5,801 nucleotides of DNA from an uncultured Pseudomonadota bacterium. Its GTDB lineage: Bacteria > Pseudomonadota > Gammaproteobacteria > Burkholderiales > Eutrophovitaceae. Below, one piece after another: positions 1-5,430 of the stretch (its first letter is position 1; each line of letters starts with the position of its first letter). Location of the stretch: positions 1-5,801 of the forward strand of contig CAJXPC010000125.1 of assembly GCA_913057845.1 (NCBI GenBank), given 5' to 3'. The position numbers were made by a program, and so were the translations under genes. The notes beneath the pieces were generated by a model. The model was not told the origin of the DNA and ran no database searches. It was given only the letters and a program-made list of their open reading frames with translations.

Positions 1-31
1 TCGTGGGCTCGGAGATGTGTATAAGAGACAG
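1..31. other. Nextera sequencing adapter (not genomic)
   Basis: This is the Illumina Nextera read-2 transposase oligonucleotide lacking only its first three bases. Positions 13-31 are the 19-base Tn5 mosaic end AGATGTGTATAAGAGACAG, and positions 1-12 are the i7-side tail. The same sequence appears in reverse complement at the other end of the contig. It is library-preparation sequence left by incomplete trimming, so genomic sequence starts at about 32. Confidence 0.98.
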
Positions 32-47
32 GATCTATAGGTAGCTT

Positions 48-62
48 GGGAGATACAAAAAA
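48..62. repeat. Copy 1 of 15-base direct repeat GGGAGATACAAAAAA
   Basis: This exact 15-base sequence also occurs at 628-642, in the same orientation. Each copy lies just after the stop codon of a minus-strand gene: this one 5 bases after the 135-aa gene, the other 41 bases after the 112-aa gene. On the transcribed strand each reads as a U run followed by GUAUCUCCC. It may be a shared 3'-end element or chance in AT-rich DNA. Confidence 0.5.
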
Positions 63-80
63 TGACCTCAATGGTGAGAC
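57..80 (-). terminator. Candidate intrinsic terminator of the 135-aa secreted protein gene
   Basis: Read on the minus strand, positions 80-65 can fold as a 6-bp stem (GUCUCA paired with UGAGGU, including two G-U pairs) around a CCAU loop. Two bases later comes a run of six U (positions 62-57). The stem overlaps the stop codon of the upstream gene. The arrangement fits a short Rho-independent terminator, but the stem is short and partly wobble-paired, so this is only a candidate. Confidence 0.33.
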
Positions 81-475
81 ACACGTGTGCAAAATCCCTC
101 GGTGTAATTATTACCAATCAGTTCCTCAGAGCCATTCATCACATCCACGCTCCAAGTGAACGAAAAAGAGGACGCAGGGTTCTCTAAATACGGATCAAAG
201 TCTTTCAACCATAGTCTCACGCTGTAGTCATCATCTTCAGAGGAAGCGTAGAACTCGCTTCGATCAGGAGGTGTATCGGTAAAAATAGTAACCCCCTCTA
301 GAAAATAGACTTTTTTCTGTGACAGATTGATCACCATAAACCCATGATCCCAAGTGTCGCAATCGTACTTTAGTAGATGATCTTCACCTAAAGCTTGATT
401 TACCTGAGTCACAACATACAGCATCAAAAAAACTCCGCCGCAGAAAAGCGTCCGTAACAAATATAATTTTCCCAT
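68..475 (-). CDS. Predicted secreted two-cysteine protein, unrecognised
   Basis: The gene encodes 135 residues. I do not recognise the family. Residues 1-30 look like a signal peptide: basic start (K3, R8), a hydrophobic core at about 9-23, and a possible cleavage near ALG-E at 28-31. The mature part is acidic, rich in aromatic and small residues, with an acidic patch EDDDY at 80-84. It reads as mostly beta strand. It has only two cysteines after the signal, C39 and C129, near the two ends, which could form a disulfide closing the fold if the protein is periplasmic (inference). There is no lipobox. The start is an ATG without a good Shine-Dalgarno, so the exact start is less certain than the frame. 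The gene runs in the same direction as its neighbour, 208 bases downstream of it, and probably has its own promoter. Confidence 0.72.
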   Translation of the reverse strand: MGKLYLLRTLFCGGVFLMLYVVTQVNQALGEDHLLKYDCDTWDHGFMVINLSQKKVYFLEGVTIFTDTPPDRSEFYASSEDDDYSVRLWLKDFDPYLENPASSFSFTWSVDVMNGSEELIGNNYTEGFCTRVSHH

Positions 476-505
476 CTAACATGATTTTATTTAATTTGAT
501 TTGAT

Positions 506-535
506 TTTAAAAAGTAAAAATAAAAGCCACTTCAA
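506..535 (-). promoter_or_regulatory. Weak sigma70-like promoter candidate upstream of the 135-aa gene
   Basis: On the minus strand a -35-like TTGAAG (535-530) is followed, after 18 bases, by a -10-like TTTAAA (511-506). Each matches consensus at four of six positions. The implied start would give a leader of roughly 25 bases before the ATG at 475. The region is very AT-rich, so chance matches are common. Confidence 0.2.
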
Positions 536-627
536 CCCAAACAAATTGATCTGACCGACTTCATCTACTCATCTCCCCTAACCTTTCACTCAGCAACATT
601 CATTGAGTAACTTATTTAATTTTTTTA

Positions 628-642
628 GGGAGATACAAAAAA
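628..642. repeat. Copy 2 of 15-base direct repeat GGGAGATACAAAAAA
   Basis: This is identical to positions 48-62, and here the A run extends to eight (637-644). On the minus strand it is preceded by a weak A/U stem, TAAA pairing with TTTA across 664-647, so a poor intrinsic terminator for the 112-aa gene is conceivable. The stem is too weak to call by itself. Confidence 0.5.
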
Positions 643-683
643 AACATAAACGAGAAACGATTTACTTAATAGATGCATAAACA

Positions 684-1022
684 TTATCGACGCCTTATTG
701 CCGCATGGTTCATTGATTTTGCAATTTGCCCCAATCTATTATCTTTCTCCTCGATTCTACTAATTGATTCTTCAACAATCTTATCCGCCTCAAGTTGAGA
801 CATAACGCCCTCTGAGGACAATACCCTCGCTCCAAACGCTAAAGCACCTTCGTACAAAAGACCATTAAACGATTTCATATCCTCATAAACTTCTTTTTGG
901 ATAGCCATATTCTCTTCATATTGGTTTAAAGTTTTTTCAATCCTCATCCCCCCCAAAATGAATACTAAGGATAGAGTTAGAAAAAAGACTGCGATGCACA
1001 AATTAAGGATGTGTTTAGACAT
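684..1022 (-). CDS. Small membrane-anchored helical protein, unrecognised
   Basis: The gene encodes 112 residues. I do not recognise the family. A single hydrophobic segment at about residues 8-25 follows a short basic start (MSKH), so it is either a signal anchor or an uncleaved membrane helix. Residues 27-100 are charged and helix-prone, with spaced hydrophobic positions and clusters such as EKTLNQYEENM and KIVEESISRIEEKDNR, consistent with an amphipathic or coiled-coil tail. The C-terminus is basic (RRR). The start is well supported: a strong GAGGAG Shine-Dalgarno lies 5 bases upstream of the ATG. The nearest upstream gene on this strand ends about 200 bases away, so it may be transcribed separately. 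The shape resembles small envelope or scaffold proteins, but no motif assigns a function. Confidence 0.75.
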   Translation of the reverse strand: MSKHILNLCIAVFFLTLSLVFILGGMRIEKTLNQYEENMAIQKEVYEDMKSFNGLLYEGALAFGARVLSSEGVMSQLEADKIVEESISRIEEKDNRLGQIAKSMNHAAIRRR

Positions 1023-1027
1023 AAGAA

Positions 1028-1033
1028 CTCCTC
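1028..1033 (-). promoter_or_regulatory. Strong Shine-Dalgarno for the 112-aa gene
   Basis: The minus strand reads GAGGAG, then TTCTT, then ATG. This is the clearest ribosome binding site in the left half of the window. It fixes the start at 1022 and supports the ORF as a real gene. Confidence 0.7.
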
Positions 1034-1154
1034 AAGCAATAACAACTAAAAATAATTGAGATATGACGCCGACAACTGCATAAACGATATGCCAATTAGA
1101 AAAAAATATCATTCACTAGCGACTATAGTTTTTATAATGCTTATTTTATCCCTC

Positions 1155-1181
1155 CCCCAGCAACCAGAACGACGGCAGGGG
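1155..1181 (-). other. Imperfect GC-rich stem-loop in the gap after the small membrane protein gene
   Basis: Positions 1181-1178 (CCCC on the minus strand) pair with 1158-1155 (GGGG). After one mismatch a GC/GC pair continues the stem, and weaker pairs lie above it. It stands out because the surrounding gap (1023-1220) is otherwise AT-rich. It sits 40 bases downstream of the stop at 1221, where a terminator might be expected, but no U run follows directly. Apart from this and the Shine-Dalgarno at 1028-1033, I see nothing in that gap. Confidence 0.25.
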
Positions 1182-1220
1182 AATTATTGAGAAATTCACT
1201 TCAACAGGTACGGTTACTGG

Positions 1221-1502
1221 TCACTGCATAAAGCACCGCGAAACCATCACAGACAGGACGCATAAAAGCCCCATTATTAGTTTTTCAATCAGGCTTTGGC
1301 ATTTGGCTGGCAACAACGCTGAGAAGCTCTTTCGGGTCAGGACTATCGGCAGGCAAAAGAACATCGCAACCCCCATCACCACAAAAGCGAGATATTTGCC
1401 ATCACCAAGCGCAGGTATCAAATGCTTATACAAAAAATGCAGCTCAGGTACCACCAGCATGATCCAACCTACAACGCCTATAAATGCCATGACGCGCATC
1501 AT
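1221..1502 (-). CDS. Small three-helix inner-membrane protein, unrecognised
   Basis: The gene encodes 93 residues from the ATG at 1502. A GTG at 1535 would give 104. Hydrophobic segments lie at about residues 4-19, 36-55 and 72-89, joined by short loops (ELHFLYKH, TRKSFSALLPAK), so it is almost entirely membrane-embedded. I chose ATG 1502 because AGGT lies 6 bases upstream, and because an upstream small ORF stops one base before it (TAATATG), which is typical of translational coupling. The GTG option adds a polar extension (DQTSHATGHN) before the first helix, and a stop lies three codons upstream of it, so it is possible. No family motif was recognised; a generic small permease-like or envelope subunit is all that can be said. 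Confidence 0.6.
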   Translation of the reverse strand: MMRVMAFIGVVGWIMLVVPELHFLYKHLIPALGDGKYLAFVVMGVAMFFCLPIVLTRKSFSALLPAKCQSLIEKLIMGLLCVLSVMVSRCFMQ

Positions 1503-1503
1503 A

Positions 1504-1584
1504 TTATGACCTGTAGCGTGACTCGTTTGATCCACAATCAGTCAAAAACATACTTGACGCAGTTAACACAACTGAAAATCTCAT
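1504..1584 (-). CDS. Possible 26-residue lipoprotein-like peptide coupled to the downstream membrane protein
   Basis: An ATG at 1584 is preceded by AGGT about 8 bases upstream and opens a 26-codon frame. The product has one basic residue (R2), a hydrophobic stretch at about 4-14, and FLTDCGS with its only cysteine at residue 17. This resembles the outline of a tiny lipoprotein, but Asp directly before the Cys is unfavourable for signal peptidase II. The stop TAA is one base from the next ATG. The frame is continuous with the longer ORF beginning at 1797, so this could equally be that ORF's tail or a non-functional leader. Confidence 0.28.
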   Translation of the reverse strand: MRFSVVLTASSMFLTDCGSNESRYRS

Positions 1585-1797
1585 AATTCTTAACCTAACT
1601 ATCTTAAACTCTTCAATCATCTCTCTTAAAATATTACACGGTATGAAAATCAAAATCTGCTTGAGCACCACATGCTTAGGTGTCTTGACCGTATGTCTTG
1701 GCCGTGCCCGTCGTTGCTTCTTAAAGAATCCATTCTGACTGATGAGGCCCGATCCTTTTAGCTTAGGTTGCAGACAATAAATTTTTTCATATCCCAT
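1504..1797 (-). other. Doubtful 97-codon open frame filling a 305-base gap
   Basis: The space between the dioxygenase gene and the small membrane protein is filled by one open frame of 97 codons starting at ATG 1797, ten bases after the dioxygenase stop. It has no Shine-Dalgarno. Its first part is highly basic (KKQRRARPRH), and its composition looks unlike a folded protein. Residues 46-75 (LKQILIFIP, then about 20 residues, then FS) faintly recall the start of IS4-type transposases, which I cannot verify. It may be a decayed gene, non-coding sequence, or a leader whose only translated part is the last 26 codons. Confidence 0.22.
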
Positions 1798-1807
1798 ATT
1801 GTTTTTG

Positions 1808-2425
1808 TCAGCCCATCACAGGATTAAATATGGCAACTAAATCATCAGTAGCTCTAACAGGATCCTTCTCAAAAACTATAACGAGGGATTGTCTTGCCTC
1901 TTCGTCAGAAATAGAGTTCAAGAGAAAATCATTATGATTCTCAGCGTTACCTCTGATGTAAATTTGAGTTACTAGTGCTTTTGAACTCGTTGAGACCCGC
2001 AAATGAATATGTGGTGCACGCCCCGGATAGGCTACTGGTTTAATCGTCTTAAAGCGGTATCGTCCCTCATCATCTGCGATCGTTTTTCCATACCCCTGAA
2101 AAAAGGGATCAATACCACCACCATCCCTCGGATGATGATATGCGCCAAATGCATCGCACTGCCAAATTTCTATCTGCGCCTTAGGGAGGGGACTTCCATT
2201 TACGGTAAATACTTGTCCATGTAGATTGGTGACTCGACCGGCTGCCCTGCCGTCCCTCCCCTCTACAAAAGTTAGATCTGAATCGCTATCTAGCGGCAGT
2301 TGCGAGGGGTAAAAGGGGCCTAAACTCTGTGGTGGTGTGACTCCAGCATGAACAGAATTAGCAGCAGAATAAAGTGTTAAGCCAGCAAGTTGGAACAAAA
2401 AGCATCTTTTCTTAAAGTTAATCAT
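1808..2425 (-). CDS. Exported intradiol ring-cleavage dioxygenase-like protein
   Basis: The product has 205 residues and belongs to the intradiol dioxygenase superfamily (catechol 1,2- and protocatechuate 3,4-dioxygenases), non-haem Fe(III) enzymes that open catechol-type rings between the two hydroxyls. GPFYP (36-40) and the core IEIWQCDAFGAYHHP (85-99) are family hallmarks. Predicted iron ligands are all present: Y96, Y133 (VAYP), H139 and H141 (PHIH), with R136 in the place of the usual active-site Arg. Residues 1-27 form an export signal ending in VHA. Its KRCFL at 6-10 resembles a Tat motif with Lys for the first Arg, which would suit a protein that folds around iron before export (inference). 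At 205 residues it is short and lacks the helical N-terminal dimer domain of catechol 1,2-dioxygenases, so it is nearer to the protocatechuate or extracellular type. The substrate is unknown. It starts 159 bases after blh, probably as a separate unit. The Shine-Dalgarno is weak (AGAGA). Confidence 0.88.
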   Translation of the reverse strand: MINFKKRCFLFQLAGLTLYSAANSVHAGVTPPQSLGPFYPSQLPLDSDSDLTFVEGRDGRAAGRVTNLHGQVFTVNGSPLPKAQIEIWQCDAFGAYHHPRDGGGIDPFFQGYGKTIADDEGRYRFKTIKPVAYPGRAPHIHLRVSTSSKALVTQIYIRGNAENHNDFLLNSISDEEARQSLVIVFEKDPVRATDDLVAIFNPVMG

Positions 2426-2556
2426 TTAGATATTCTCTGCTATTAACAGTTGAACACTCACAAAACCACTCCTGGTCCCAGTATGACAACCGACTATTAA
2501 CCATCTTTTATTTGAATTTGGTCTAGGATAGGCTAACTGCAGTTGATTTTGATAAT

Positions 2557-2575
2557 ATCAGCATTCGATACTGAT
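2557..2575 (-). other. 8-bp stem-loop 24 bases before the end of the blh-dioxygenase gap's right side
   Basis: On the minus strand AUCAGUAU pairs with AUGCUGAU around a CGA loop, beginning 9 bases after the blh stop codon. Its place suits a transcript end or RNA-stabilising hairpin for the crt operon. The tract that follows is AUUAUC rather than a U run, so intrinsic termination would be weak. The rest of the 2426-2584 gap shows no other gene or clear promoter. Confidence 0.3.
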
Positions 2576-2584
2576 TCCTTTTAC

Positions 2585-3409
2585 TCAACCGTGAGATTTT
2601 TTCAATTTATCAGCCAGATCAACCAGCAACATATGCGGCACCGTGAGCGCAGCAAGTCCGATAAAGGTGATTTGCATTAACACCGTCGTGAGCGCCCCCT
2701 CAGACATTAGAAAAAAGACCAGCGCACTCGCCCATGCCAAAAGAGTATAAACCACAGCTTCAATGAAACTACGCAGGCGCTCACCTTCATCTTTAAGACT
2801 GTGCCATGTGCGTAACATATGACTGCGACTGTGCCATAAACAAAAATAGGCAGCAAAACTGATGAGGGGCGACAGCCACCAAACAAGTAGTAATGATATA
2901 CCAAGGTTGAGCAGTGGTTTACGCCATACGGGGTATATGACAGCATAAACACAGTAGGCCGCCAAACAGATGAGCCAGGGCAGAAAGAGCATACTGATGC
3001 TATTAATGAGCATAGTCCCTCCTATGTCACCAACCAATAAAGCAAACAGAAGTTGCACCGCGCTGGCATGAAAATTAGGGATAGCAATAGACACCAAGCC
3101 GCCATGCGTGATTAGCGGTAGCCATCGCATGAAGGGTTTTTCTGCACTAGATGACGCCGTGAGAGCGATATCACTCGCACCAAAGTGCAATGCTGAAATA
3201 ATAAGGAAAACATACAAACTAAGTATGGGCCACTGCCACCAAATCCACGCCACCAATCCAGCAAGTAATACATAACTAAGATTGAACCCCATCCATGCCA
3301 AAACACCCTTGGGCCAGCCAATGCGGCGCGCCACTGCCCCATCAAGACCGCCATGAGGCACTCCAACAAGCAATACTGCACCAATAGCAACTAGATCTAA
3401 GCTAGTCAT
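2585..3409 (-). CDS. blh: Beta-carotene 15,15'-dioxygenase, Brp/Blh family
   Basis: The product has 274 residues, the usual length of this family, and is an integral membrane protein with roughly seven to eight hydrophobic segments. It cleaves beta-carotene centrally with O2 to give two retinal molecules, the chromophore of microbial rhodopsins. Family motifs are clear: GVPHGGLD at 16-23 (H19), HFGASD at 75-80 (H75), WHSRSH at 192-197 (H193 and H197), and VPHM at 258-261. H19, H75, H193 and H197 match in order and spacing the four histidines that bind iron in characterised Blh proteins. It is the last gene of the crtI-crtB-crtY-blh run. Its ATG overlaps the crtY stop by 8 bases, and no strong Shine-Dalgarno precedes it, so translation probably depends on coupling. 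The product implies a rhodopsin elsewhere in the genome. Confidence 0.95.
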   Translation of the reverse strand: MTSLDLVAIGAVLLVGVPHGGLDGAVARRIGWPKGVLAWMGFNLSYVLLAGLVAWIWWQWPILSLYVFLIISALHFGASDIALTASSSAEKPFMRWLPLITHGGLVSIAIPNFHASAVQLLFALLVGDIGGTMLINSISMLFLPWLICLAAYCVYAVIYPVWRKPLLNLGISLLLVWWLSPLISFAAYFCLWHSRSHMLRTWHSLKDEGERLRSFIEAVVYTLLAWASALVFFLMSEGALTTVLMQITFIGLAALTVPHMLLVDLADKLKKSHG

Positions 3410-4523
3410 GACCCAATAACTGCTTCAACGCTGATTTGATAAACGGCCATTTAGGCATCGCTAATATAACTCTAACCCACTCAGCCAAGCCAGCCCTACC
3501 CAACATAAAACGCGAGAACTGCTCAGCATTAAGGGCTTTAGCGGTGGCCATAAACAAACTCACACCATGATCAGTTTGGTCGTTGAGGGCACAGTTAAAA
3601 ACGTTATCTAAAAAAATCAACCTCTTAGAAAACGGTTTGGTCACAGTGCGTTTGCCAGCGGCAATAGAAGCGGCAAGCGCAGTCATCTGTGCTTGAATGG
3701 TACTAAAGGCATAACCAGAGGATAAACGCACTGCTCCACCAGCCGCACCAATATTGTTTACGTCAGAGTTGTGAGGATGCACCTTTGCCATGGGAATAAC
3801 GCCATATTCTTCACTCAACTGAGACTCAACCTCAAGCCCATGCTCAGAAAGCCATCGTTTTATGGCGGTACGGTACCATTCTTTATCTTCAAGCTGGGTT
3901 GATATCATGGTCGATTCAACCAATAAGTGTCGATCTGAATAAGGTAATACATAGATAAAATGCAGCCCACGTGACTGGTCTACCCGAAAGTCCATCAGAG
4001 TCGCTATATGAGGGTTTTCTATGGGCGATGTAAGCTTGATCTCCCAGCCTATAAAATGCTGGCACAAAGCTCGAGGTTCTGACTTTGGTGGCCGGCTATC
4101 ATATATAGTCTTGGCGTTATAGCTTTGTCCATTGGCACTAAATCGTCCACCACCACCTTCACCAAGCATATTCTCCACCGGGGCCCTAACCATCATTTCT
4201 GGACTTTTGAGTAAGGTTTCACAATGCTGTAGGTATTTTGCGGCGCTAAGACTAGCGTAACGATATTCATGGCTGTGATGAATGATTTCACCCGCATGAT
4301 CGATTAAGCGCCATTGATTCCAGCTACCACGTATGGCTGGGCTAAGCTCTTTTAGTTGCGGTGCTTGCGCCCAAAGGCCCCAACTGCAATCGCGCTCAAT
4401 AGGAGTTTTGGGTTCAAATATTGTTGCCGAGACACCTTCTAGTTTCGTAGCAAGTGTCATTCCAGCACTGCCACCACCCACAATAGCGATGTCTAGTTGA
4501 ATAGTTTCATCTGGGCTGGACAC
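3402..4523 (-). CDS. crtY: Lycopene beta-cyclase
   Basis: The product has 373 residues, close to the usual length of proteobacterial CrtY. It closes both ends of lycopene into beta-ionone rings to give beta-carotene at the membrane. The N-terminus has a dinucleotide-binding fold, DIAIVGGGSAGMTLA at 11-25, binding FAD. Further CrtY signatures are YDSRPP (141-146), FIGWEI (157-162), LMDFRVDQ (176-183), FIYVLPYSDRHLLVEST (189-205), EEYGVIPM (238-245), and IGAAGGAVRLSSGYAF (258-273). The C-terminal part (LIFLDNVFN, then AMPKWPF) is also typical. The start is a GTG at 4523, inside the end of crtB (17-base overlap), with AGGG 8 bases upstream. No in-frame ATG exists before the FAD motif. It sits between crtB and blh, so it supplies the Blh substrate. 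Confidence 0.95.
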   Translation of the reverse strand: MSSPDETIQLDIAIVGGGSAGMTLATKLEGVSATIFEPKTPIERDCSWGLWAQAPQLKELSPAIRGSWNQWRLIDHAGEIIHHSHEYRYASLSAAKYLQHCETLLKSPEMMVRAPVENMLGEGGGGRFSANGQSYNAKTIYDSRPPKSEPRALCQHFIGWEIKLTSPIENPHIATLMDFRVDQSRGLHFIYVLPYSDRHLLVESTMISTQLEDKEWYRTAIKRWLSEHGLEVESQLSEEYGVIPMAKVHPHNSDVNNIGAAGGAVRLSSGYAFSTIQAQMTALAASIAAGKRTVTKPFSKRLIFLDNVFNCALNDQTDHGVSLFMATAKALNAEQFSRFMLGRAGLAEWVRVILAMPKWPFIKSALKQLLGHD

Positions 4524-5427
4524 CGGCTAATCCCTGTAGATGTTGATGTAATTGAGCTTGGTGTGGAGGTACTGTTTTAGGCCATAGATCACCTATACTA
4601 AGCAGGCTAAGCCATAATTTTTCAGAACTTGTAACCATAACCCTTTCACGCCACCATACCAGTTTGCGACGTTTAAGTACCCAACCAATTTGGCGATACA
4701 CGCGCAGAGCAATGGCTATGGATAATCTTGAGCGAAAAGGTAATAGACGAATGCCAAGCTGGGCACTGGCATAATACTGTTCTGATAAATCTAGCAGCCG
4801 ACTGATGGCCTGCGCCACCTCCTGCTGACAATCCACATCAGCAGCAGCGATCTGTTCTGGGGTGGCATTGGTCCAGCTTGCTGGCAAGTAGCGCCGGTTC
4901 ATTTTGGCATCTTCAAGCACATCACGGGAAATATTAGTTAGCTGCATAGCGATGCCTAGATCTATAGCGAAGCTATCTGCCCGTGATTCATCGCAATTCA
5001 GTACTCTACACATCATCAAACCAACTGTGCCTGCGACCGCATGGCAATACCTTAACAATTCAGCCTCATCAGCTACAGCAGTGGGCGTTTGGTCGCTAAG
5101 CATGCCATCTAACAGTTCAGTCGCTGCACTCAGAGGAATATTATAAGCACTGGATAATTCCATAAATACTTCAATTTCGGGCCCAACGGCGATAACATTG
5201 CCTTCTAGACGGCGGCGAATATCTTTCAATGATTCCTGCCGATCAGGTAGGTCTCCATCGGCTAAATCATCCACATATCGACAAAATAAATACAACTTTG
5301 CTGCCCGATCAGCTAAATCAGCCCCCAGAAACTTGCTTGCCCAGTAAAAAGATTTTCCATGACGGGCCAATACCTGTTGCGATTGCGAATGACTTGAGCT
5401 AACACGGTTAGGCCGCAAAGATGCCAT
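4507..5427 (-). CDS. crtB: Phytoene synthase
   Basis: The product has 306 residues, normal for the family. It joins two geranylgeranyl diphosphates head to head, via prephytoene diphosphate, into phytoene, the first committed carotenoid step. It is a squalene/phytoene synthase fold with both Mg-binding aspartate motifs intact: RYVDDLAD at 50-57 and RDVLEDAKMNRRYLP at 168-182. FYWASKFLG (27-35) and GTVGLMM (133-139) are further family segments. I chose ATG 5427 over the adjacent TTG 5430 because AGGTGG lies 7 bases upstream of the ATG, an ideal distance. It starts 3 bases after the crtI stop and overlaps crtY by 17 bases, so the three are co-transcribed and probably coupled. Confidence 0.95.
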   Translation of the reverse strand: MASLRPNRVSSSHSQSQQVLARHGKSFYWASKFLGADLADRAAKLYLFCRYVDDLADGDLPDRQESLKDIRRRLEGNVIAVGPEIEVFMELSSAYNIPLSAATELLDGMLSDQTPTAVADEAELLRYCHAVAGTVGLMMCRVLNCDESRADSFAIDLGIAMQLTNISRDVLEDAKMNRRYLPASWTNATPEQIAAADVDCQQEVAQAISRLLDLSEQYYASAQLGIRLLPFRSRLSIAIALRVYRQIGWVLKRRKLVWWRERVMVTSSEKLWLSLLSIGDLWPKTVPPHQAQLHQHLQGLAGVQPR

Positions 5428-5430
5428 CAA

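Larger units (their letters stand above)
476..683. other. AT-rich intergenic region
   Basis: This 208-base gap separates the two left-most genes. It is strikingly AT-rich at both ends, with runs such as the seven T before position 628 and the eight A at 637-644. It contains one copy of a 15-base repeat (628-642) and the weak promoter candidate at 506-535. No ORF with a convincing start was seen in it on either strand. Confidence 0.6.

Noticed and set aside
80..89. Perfect 10-base palindrome CACACGTGTG, possible operator
   Set aside because: It lies inside the coding end of the 135-aa gene, has no partner copy, and is not near a promoter. It is most simply coincidence.
1133..1138. Perfect TATAAT on the plus strand
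   Set aside because: No plus-strand gene lies downstream and no convincing -35 was seen. A chance match is expected in AT-rich DNA.
1303..1509. 68-codon plus-strand open frame
   Set aside because: It lies entirely antisense to the small membrane protein gene, which has a ribosome site and clear hydrophobic segments.
2003..2224. 73-codon plus-strand open frame
   Set aside because: It is antisense to the conserved core of the dioxygenase, so it is a shadow of that gene.
2707..2952. 81-codon minus-strand open frame inside blh
   Set aside because: It is an out-of-frame shadow. The blh frame here carries the conserved WHSRSH motif. The overlapping frame at 3112-3390 is rejected for the same reason.
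4904..5146. 80-codon plus-strand open frame
   Set aside because: It is antisense to the catalytic region of crtB.
5428..5430. TTG start for crtB one codon before the ATG
   Set aside because: The Shine-Dalgarno would be only 4 bases away, against 7 for the ATG, and ATG is the preferred start codon.
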